From: Aquificaceae bacterium
GTDB taxonomy: Bacteria; Aquificota; Aquificia; Aquificales; Aquificaceae
Direction of reading: 5' to 3'
Assembly (NCBI GenBank): GCA_025057245.1
Contig: JANWYC010000064.1
Location: 1-6,249 of the forward strand
Length of the DNA: 6,249 nt
The position numbers and the translations under genes were made by a program. Below are positions 1 to 4,627 of this stretch, one piece after another; positions within the stretch are counted from its first letter, which is position 1, and each line of letters opens with the position of its first letter. The notes under the pieces are model-generated. The model did not search any database and was not told the origin of the DNA. It saw nothing but the letters and a program-made list of their open reading frames with translations.

Positions 1-82
1 GGGCATCAAATATTTCTGGTTAAATGAGTATTTCTCCTCTTCTTACCAGTTCTTGGTTATAGTTTTTCCAATCTCTTTTCAT
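1..82 (-). pseudogene. N-terminal fragment of an IS4/IS5-type transposase with an in-frame stop (partial)
   Basis: Reading the minus strand from the ATG at 82-80 gives MKRDWKNYNQELVRRGEILI, then a TAA at 22-20, then the same frame continues as PEIFDA to the window edge. The pattern RDW..YN..LV.RGEIL resembles, from memory, the start of DDE transposases of the IS4/IS5 group found in Aquificales and thermophilic archaea; I could not search for it. The reading frame stays sensible across the TAA, which suggests one substitution (for example AAA, CAA or GAA to TAA) killed the gene. The catalytic DDE domain would lie outside the window. No clear Shine-Dalgarno precedes the ATG, and I could not identify a terminal inverted repeat. 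An alternative is an intact short ORF of 20 codons, which I consider unlikely. Confidence 0.6.
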
Positions 83-160
83 GGGGTAATGTTGTCTCAC
101 AAACTTAATATTAGACACAGCATAGTCAAGCATTTCAGAGCTTGAACCAGTTTTTATAAA

Positions 161-206
161 GAGTCACAAAACTCTTGTAAGCTAAAGCGAGAGTGCTTAT
201 TAGACG
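161..206 (+). repeat. Copy A of a dispersed intergenic repeat with a hairpin
   Basis: This stretch upstream of the response regulator aligns with the minus strand of 3262-3215 upstream of hisS. Bases 165-187 match 3256-3234 at 19 of 23 positions, and the 10-mer TTATTAGACG (197-206) is identical to minus 3224-3215. It can fold as ACTCTTG (171-177) with CGAGAGT (188-194), 7 pairs including one T·G, closing a 10-base loop that contains AGCTAAAG. A competing hairpin is possible: AAGAGT (159-164) with ACTCTT (171-176) around a 6-base loop, using the same central arm. Read on the minus strand, the main hairpin is followed by TTTTG, so a weak terminator in that direction is conceivable. Whether this is a mobile remnant or a structured RNA is open. 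Confidence 0.6.
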
Positions 207-232
207 GTTTATTACTGTACAAAGAAGCCAGA

Positions 233-267
233 TTGCAGGCAATTTCTGAGCAGACGTATACTATAAT
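233..267 (+). promoter_or_regulatory. Candidate sigma-70-type promoter of the two-component operon
   Basis: TTGCAG (233-238) is separated by 18 bases from TATACT (257-262), and an overlapping TATAAT lies at 262-267. TATACT would place transcription start near 269 and TATAAT near 274, so the GTG start at 276 would have almost no leader. TTGCAGGCAA (233-242) contains an inverted TTGC/GCAA over the -35 and could be an operator half, but that is speculation. The 10-mer GTATACTATA (256-265) recurs upstream of hisS. Confidence 0.5.
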
Positions 268-275
268 TTTTAAGC

Positions 276-923
276 GTGAGGGTCCTTCTGGTTGAAGATG
301 ACAAGCTTCTGGGGGAGTCTCTGAGAGAATACCTGCGTTCTGAGGGTTTTTTTGTAGATTGGTTGGAAGACAGCAGAGAGTTTTTTGACCTTCTTGAGGT
401 ATCAAAGTATGATGTGATAATCCTTGACCTTATGATGCCTCATGTAAGCGGAGATGAACTTCTAAAGGGGTTAAGAGAGAAAGGGAACAACACCCCCGTT
501 CTCATACTTACCGCAAAAGGAAGTATGGAAGATAAGGAGCAGTGTTTTAACTTGGGTGCGGATGACTACCTTACAAAACCCTTTGAGCTTAGAGAGCTCA
601 CCTTAAGACTAAAAGCACTTCACAGAAGAGTTGTCAGGGAAGAGAACATAAAGATAGGTAATGTGGAGGTAGACCTAAAAAACTCCAAGGTATACGTCGG
701 AGGTAAGGATATAAAATTAAGCAGGAAGGAATGGCTAATTTTAAAGTATTTGGTGGAGAATAGGGGCAGGTTCGTATCCACGGAGGAGCTCCTTAACTAC
801 GTATGGGGGGATGAGCCTGTTGGGGATGAAGTGGTTCGCGCTCACATAAAGAACTTAAGAAAGTTTTTGCCAGAGGATTTTATACAATCTAAAAGGGGAT
901 GGGGTTATAAAGTTGAAAGCTGA
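276..923 (+). CDS. OmpR/PhoB-family response regulator
   Basis: This 215-residue protein is a DNA-binding response regulator, phosphorylated by its partner kinase to switch target promoters. The receiver domain (about 1-115) has the acidic pocket E7/D8/D9, the phospho-acceptor D51 in ILDLMMP, T79 in LILTA and K101 in LTKPF. All the expected catalytic positions are present. A winged-helix effector domain follows (about 120-215), with the family signatures LSRKEWLILKYL, a recognition-helix region VVRAHIKNLRKFL and the closing wing RGWGYKV. Length is slightly short for the family (about 220-240). The GTG start is forced: a stop lies four codons upstream in frame, and MRVLLVEDD is a typical first strand. 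No Shine-Dalgarno precedes it, consistent with a leaderless or near-leaderless message. The 3' end overlaps the kinase gene by 11 bases. The regulated genes cannot be inferred from this window. Confidence 0.95.
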   Translation: MRVLLVEDDKLLGESLREYLRSEGFFVDWLEDSREFFDLLEVSKYDVIILDLMMPHVSGDELLKGLREKGNNTPVLILTAKGSMEDKEQCFNLGADDYLTKPFELRELTLRLKALHRRVVREENIKIGNVEVDLKNSKVYVGGKDIKLSRKEWLILKYLVENRGRFVSTEELLNYVWGDEPVGDEVVRAHIKNLRKFLPEDFIQSKRGWGYKVES

Positions 924-1890
924 AAAGTTCTGGCTCTACTTTTCCCTTTACTTTCTCATAACCGTAGGCTTTAGCGTGGTGAACCTTGTAGTATTTCTTG
1001 AAACGAAGAAGTTGGAGGAGGAATACCTTAAGGCGCTTGCATACCAGCACTTTAAGCAACATCTACTTGACCCTAATTACAAAGGTGATGGAAAGTTTAT
1101 AATAGAACCCTCTTCGGAGTTAGGCTACATAGTGTTTTCCTTTGAAGAGCCTGGCAATCCAATTAAAAGGGTGAGGGTAGCTATAAAGGAAGAGGACTTT
1201 CAGGAAGGGGGGAAATCCTTAATAAAGAAGCTCTTTTTCATTGAGGTTGTTCTCATATTCACTTTGGTTTTTCTCTATCAAGCAGTTGTGGAAAGTTATA
1301 TTAGAAGGCTAAAGGATAAAGAGGATTGGATAAAAAGGCTTATGCTGTTCCTGACTCACAGGCTTGGAAACTTTTTAGCCGCGCAAAAGGTCCTTTTTGC
1401 ACTCCTTGAAAAGAGCTATCCTAGGGATGAAAACCTAAAAAGGATGGGGAAGAGCTTAAAAAGGGCGCAGAGAGATTTCAACATAATAACAATCCTTGTA
1501 AAAGAAGATAAACCACCAAAACCAGAGAATGTAAACCTCAAAGATTCTGTGCTTGATGCTTTGAAGTATTTTGAGGAAGAGCTTAGCAAGAAACAAACTT
1601 TTCTGAGCCTTAAGGATATGTGGGTGCGCATGGATAGAATGGAGCTGGAAGATGTTCTCTATAACCTTGTGGGTAATGCGGTTAAACACTCAAAGAGCTT
1701 GGTGCACATCAAGCTCTGTCCTAAGAAAAACCTTCTGGTCATAAGCAACGACATCAGTAGAGTGGGGAGCCAAGGTATGGGTATGGGTGTGGAGTTGACG
1801 AGAATGGTTTTAGACAGATACGGGCATTCTATGACTGTGAGATTGAAAAGACGCTACACGCTCTTTTTAAACTTCAAAGGGCGGGGGTAA
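913..1890 (+). CDS. Membrane sensor histidine kinase with an atypical H-box and nucleotide-binding site
   Basis: This 325-residue protein is the probable partner of the regulator just upstream, whose 3' end it overlaps by 11 bases. The start is TTG (913), preceded by the purine-rich AGGGGATGGGG. Two hydrophobic segments (about 6-29 and 107-128) flank a roughly 75-residue extracytoplasmic region with no domain I recognise. The cytoplasmic part has a dimerisation helix with FLTHRLGN, where H149 is the likely phosphorylated histidine. This differs from the usual HELRTPL box. The ATPase domain has a clear N-box, NLVGNAVKHS (251-260), and a G2-like GMGMGVELTRMVL (288-300). The usual DxGxG motif is replaced by NDISRV, and the ATP lid is very short. 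Compact kinases of this sort exist, so it may still be active. No HAMP or PAS domain is visible. The stimulus is unknown. Its last 17 bases overlap the end of hisS on the other strand. Confidence 0.9.
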   Translation: MKAEKFWLYFSLYFLITVGFSVVNLVVFLETKKLEEEYLKALAYQHFKQHLLDPNYKGDGKFIIEPSSELGYIVFSFEEPGNPIKRVRVAIKEEDFQEGGKSLIKKLFFIEVVLIFTLVFLYQAVVESYIRRLKDKEDWIKRLMLFLTHRLGNFLAAQKVLFALLEKSYPRDENLKRMGKSLKRAQRDFNIITILVKEDKPPKPENVNLKDSVLDALKYFEEELSKKQTFLSLKDMWVRMDRMELEDVLYNLVGNAVKHSKSLVHIKLCPKKNLLVISNDISRVGSQGMGMGVELTRMVLDRYGHSMTVRLKRRYTLFLNFKGRG

Positions 1891-3088
1891 ACTCTACCCT
1901 TACCTGCTGTCCCGTTTCCATATCCTTTAAGGTGTAAAAACCGCCTTCCTTTTCCTCTTCTCCTATCAAAACCGCATACCTACAACCCAGCTTGTTGGCA
2001 AGCTCAAGCTGTTTTTTCAAACCAGCCCTTTTGTACGAAAGCTCCACCCTTTTACCCTCCGAGCGTAGAGCCTTTACCACCAGAAGTGCATAGTCTACAA
2101 CATCTCCGAAGGGAATAACCATATACAGAGGCTCTTCTGGCTGTATTTCCTTTAAGAGCATGTAGAGCCTTTCCACGCCAGCGGCAAAACCTATTGCAGG
2201 CGTAGGCGGACCGCCCAACTCCTCCACCAAATAGTCATACCGTCCACCCGCTATAAGAGTTATACCCAGCTCCGTAGACACTGCTTCAAAAACGGTTTTT
2301 GTGTAGTAGTCCAAACCCCTTACCAGATGCGGATTTTCTTGGAAGGGAACTGAGAGTGCGGTAAGATACTCTTTCAATTTTGAGTAGTGCTCCCGGCACT
2401 CGTTGCATAAAAAGTCCACCATCTTCGGCGCATCTCTGACCGCCTCCTTACAAGTAGGCACTTTGCAGTCAAGCACTCTTAGGGGATTTCTGTCCTTTCT
2501 ATCCAGACACACTTCACACAGCTGACCTTCTACTTTGTTTAAGTGCTGTTTTAGAGCTTCTCTGTAGTCTGGTCTGCAAACCTTACAGCCTATGGAGTTT
2601 ATTTCTATAACCGCTTTTAGGTTCAGCTCTGAGAGAATTTCGTGAACTAAGTGAATAACCTCCGCATCCACTACGGGCTCTATTGAACCGAAGACCTCTG
2701 CACCTATTTGATGAAACTGTCTGTATCTACCAGCTTGGGGGCGTTCGTGTCTGAACATAGGACCTTCGTAAAAGAGCTTCGCATAAGGCTTTATTGCGTA
2801 TAACCTATTCTGCACGTAGGCTCTGACCGCACCAGCAGTGCCTTCTGGTCTAAGAGCAAGCCATCTACCTTTTTTGTCCTGAAAGGCAAACATCTCCTTT
2901 TGCACTATGTCTGTAGCCTCACCTATGCTTCTCTGGAAAACCTCAAGAAACTCCACAACCGGAAGCACTATTTCCTCAAAGTTATAAAGGGCTAACTTTC
3001 TCTTTATGAGGTCACACACTGCCCTGAATTTTTTTGCCTCTTCCCCTATAAGGTCATGAAAGCCTCTTACGCTCTGAAATTCTGGCAT
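1874..3088 (-). CDS. hisS: Histidyl-tRNA synthetase
   Basis: This cytoplasmic class II aminoacyl-tRNA synthetase charges tRNA-His with histidine using ATP. At 404 residues it is near the usual bacterial length. The class II core is complete: RPEGT (80-84), motif 2 FRHERPQAGRYRQFHQ (112-127), the histidine-specific RGLDYYT (257-263), AGGRYD (280-285) and motif 3 GFAAGVERL (300-308). The insertion between motifs 2 and 3 carries four cysteine pairs (C168/C171, C191/C194, C208/C213, C228/C231), suggesting bound zinc. Some other bacterial HisRS share this insert. The C-terminal anticodon-binding domain is about 320-400. MPEFQSVRGFHDLIG fits the normal N terminus, so the ATG at 3088 is right although no Shine-Dalgarno precedes it. 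It lies downstream of radA across a 198-base gap and probably has its own promoter. Its stop overlaps the convergent kinase gene. Confidence 0.97.
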   Translation of the reverse strand: MPEFQSVRGFHDLIGEEAKKFRAVCDLIKRKLALYNFEEIVLPVVEFLEVFQRSIGEATDIVQKEMFAFQDKKGRWLALRPEGTAGAVRAYVQNRLYAIKPYAKLFYEGPMFRHERPQAGRYRQFHQIGAEVFGSIEPVVDAEVIHLVHEILSELNLKAVIEINSIGCKVCRPDYREALKQHLNKVEGQLCEVCLDRKDRNPLRVLDCKVPTCKEAVRDAPKMVDFLCNECREHYSKLKEYLTALSVPFQENPHLVRGLDYYTKTVFEAVSTELGITLIAGGRYDYLVEELGGPPTPAIGFAAGVERLYMLLKEIQPEEPLYMVIPFGDVVDYALLVVKALRSEGKRVELSYKRAGLKKQLELANKLGCRYAVLIGEEEKEGGFYTLKDMETGQQVRVEFTPAL

Positions 3089-3095
3089 ATGTGTA

Positions 3096-3128
3096 TATAG
3101 TATACAACATAGAGCTTGAATTGGAGAA
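3096..3128 (-). promoter_or_regulatory. Candidate promoter of hisS, very close to the start codon
   Basis: On the minus strand, TATACT (3104-3099) ends 10 bases before the ATG at 3088. That puts transcription start only a few bases upstream of, or at, the start codon. No Shine-Dalgarno is visible between them. The -35 at 18-base spacing, TTCTCC (3128-3123), is weak and lies over the end of the inverted repeat. The 10-mer GTATACTATA (3105-3096) is identical to that in front of the response regulator gene. Confidence 0.45.
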
Positions 3129-3262
3129 CCATAAAAACCTTTAGTTAAAACATCTTGATGGTGCTTTTGTCAGCTTAGGATAGAGAGTGCAAAGTGTAGC
3201 GTCTAACATCTAATCGTCTAATAAACTCCTTGTCTTTAGCTCGCAAGGGTTTTATGGTTCTC
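3124..3262. repeat. 139-base element bounded by 18-base inverted repeats (MITE-like)
   Basis: GAGAACCATAAAAACCTT (3124-3141) is the reverse complement of AAGGGTTTTATGGTTCTC (3245-3262) at 17 of 18 positions. The 103 bases between have no credible ORF. They include three tandem octamer-like units on the plus strand, CGTCTAA / CATCTAAT / CGTCTAAT (3200-3222). No convincing target-site duplication directly abuts the ends. GAATTG occurs at 3118-3123, touching the left end, and again at 3267-3272, four bases beyond the right end, which is suggestive only. The element sits between the radA stop and the hisS promoter. It could be a miniature transposable element, or a transcribed region closed by a long stem. 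Confidence 0.6.
3215..3262 (-). repeat. Copy B of the dispersed intergenic repeat with a hairpin
   Basis: Read on the minus strand, this occupies one end of the 139-base inverted-repeat element and matches copy A at 161-206. ACCCTTG (3250-3244) pairs with CAAGG-A-GT (3232-3225), giving 7 pairs with one bulged A, around an 11-base loop holding AGCTAAAG. Relative to copy A, one pair changes from T-A to C-G on both sides, and another changes from T·G to T-A, so pairing is preserved. On the plus strand the hairpin is followed by TTTTAT, a possible weak terminator with no known gene upstream of it. Confidence 0.6.
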
Positions 3263-3286
3263 TGTAGAATTGCATATCCCACTGAC

Positions 3287-4627
3287 TCAATATGCTATAA
3301 CCTCCACCGCATCCCTTATGTGTTTTACTGGCACTATTTCCATACCATCCACCGGCACGTAAGCACCTTTTGGAACTATAGCCTTTTTAAAACCAAACCT
3401 CAAGCCCTCTTTCAGCCGTTCCTGAGGAAAGTGAACAGACCTAACTTCTCCAGACAGACCCAGTTCACCAAAGATTATGTAGTCCCCCACTGGCTTTTCC
3501 TTCACAGAACTTACAACTGCAAGAGCTACCGCAAGGTCTATCGCTGGCTCTTCCACCCTCACGCCACCGACTATGTTTACAAACACATCCCTGTCTCTGG
3601 TAAAGACCTTAGCCTCCTTTTCAAGCACTGCCAGTATAAGAGAAAGACGGTTTGAGTCAAAGCCTTGCGTTCTTCTTTGAGGAGTGGTATACAGGGCATG
3701 TATAGTAAGAGCTTGCACCTCAAGAAGCACGGGCTTGCTACCCTCCGTATGTGGAAAGACTATACTGCCAGGCGCGTTAGACCTTTCTTGTAGGAAAAAG
3801 GCGGAGGGGTCCGCCACCTCTTCAAGCCCCATATCGGACATCTTAAAAAAGGCGAGCTCTCCCCCAGCCCCAAATCGGTTTTTCATCACTTTAAGAACTC
3901 TGTAGAAGTTAAACCTTTCCCCCTCAAAGTAGAGCACCGTATCCACTATATGCTCAAGCACCTTTGGACCTGCCACCACGCCTTCTTTGTTTACCTGACC
4001 CACGAGAAACAGGGGTATACTCAAGCTCTTGCAAACTTCTGAGAGTTTGAAGGCACATTCTCTGACCTGTGAAACCGAACCCGGCGAGGATTCCAGTCCA
4101 GAGCTATACAAGGTTTGTATGGAGTCTATTACCACTAAAGCTGGTCTTTCCCTTTCTATAGTTTCAAGGATTGTCTCAAGGTTCGTCTCAGGAAAAGCCA
4201 GAAGCTTGTAGGAGGATATACCTAATCTCCTAGCCCTGACCGCAACCTGCGAAGGAGACTCCTCGCCACACACATAAAGCACGTCTCCATGTAGACGAGC
4301 AAACTTTTCTGAAACCTGAAGGAGTAGGGTAGACTTTCCTATACCTGGCTCACCGGCAATAAGAACCACCTGACCACTAACAAGACCGCCACCTATGGTC
4401 CTATCAAGGTTTACAAGACCAGTGCTTAGTCTATTAGAGTCTTCCGTCTCCCAGCTTAGCACTGGTTTAAGCTCTTTTTTGACTGCGGTATTTAGGTTTG
4501 TTTTTAGAACTTCCTTCTCTTCTACGATAGAATTCCACGCACCACAAGAAGGGCATTTACCTAACCATCTTGGACTGGAAAAACCACATTCCTGACATAC
4601 AAAGGAAGTTTTTTCCTTTTTTACCAT
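3287..4627 (-). CDS. radA: DNA repair protein RadA (Sms)
   Basis: RadA/Sms is a RecA-related ATPase that helps process recombination intermediates (branch migration, D-loop extension) alongside RecA in the cytoplasm. This 446-residue copy is full length and shows every family mark. There is an N-terminal C4 zinc finger (C11, C14, C25, C28 in CQECGFSSPRWLGKCPSC). Walker A is GEPGIGKST (92-100) and Walker B is ALVVIDSIQT (163-172, D168). The RadA-specific KNRFG motif is at 249-253. A C-terminal Lon-protease-like domain (about 270-446) contains EPAIDLAVALAVVSS and, as is normal in RadA, has no protease dyad. The ATG overlaps the end of the upstream cyclase gene by 7 bases, indicating translational coupling and co-transcription. 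Its own Shine-Dalgarno is weak. No strong terminator follows, so some read-through into hisS is possible. Confidence 0.97.
   Translation of the reverse strand: MVKKEKTSFVCQECGFSSPRWLGKCPSCGAWNSIVEEKEVLKTNLNTAVKKELKPVLSWETEDSNRLSTGLVNLDRTIGGGLVSGQVVLIAGEPGIGKSTLLLQVSEKFARLHGDVLYVCGEESPSQVAVRARRLGISSYKLLAFPETNLETILETIERERPALVVIDSIQTLYSSGLESSPGSVSQVRECAFKLSEVCKSLSIPLFLVGQVNKEGVVAGPKVLEHIVDTVLYFEGERFNFYRVLKVMKNRFGAGGELAFFKMSDMGLEEVADPSAFFLQERSNAPGSIVFPHTEGSKPVLLEVQALTIHALYTTPQRRTQGFDSNRLSLILAVLEKEAKVFTRDRDVFVNIVGGVRVEEPAIDLAVALAVVSSVKEKPVGDYIIFGELGLSGEVRSVHFPQERLKEGLRFGFKKAIVPKGAYVPVDGMEIVPVKHIRDAVEVIAY

Noticed and set aside
154..405. Open frame of 83 codons on the minus strand
   Set aside because: It overlaps the N terminus of the response regulator and the repeat, has no domain and no ribosome binding site, and looks like a chance frame.
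3215..3262. Intrinsic terminator for radA
   Set aside because: In the radA direction the hairpin is short and followed only by TTTATT. The better T-tract is on the other strand, where no gene precedes it.
3124..3262. CRISPR array or tRNA in the radA-hisS gap
   Set aside because: The repeats are inverted or 8-base tandem units without unique spacers, and no cloverleaf or anticodon arm can be drawn.
3089..3286. T-box riboswitch or histidine attenuator upstream of hisS
   Set aside because: I see no T-box core sequence and no leader peptide with a run of histidine codons. The likely promoter is too close to the start for such a leader.
3230..3655. Open frame of 141 codons on the plus strand
   Set aside because: It lies almost wholly antisense to radA, whose motifs are complete. 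The translation is low-complexity in character, with no recognisable domain, and its start falls inside the inverted-repeat element.
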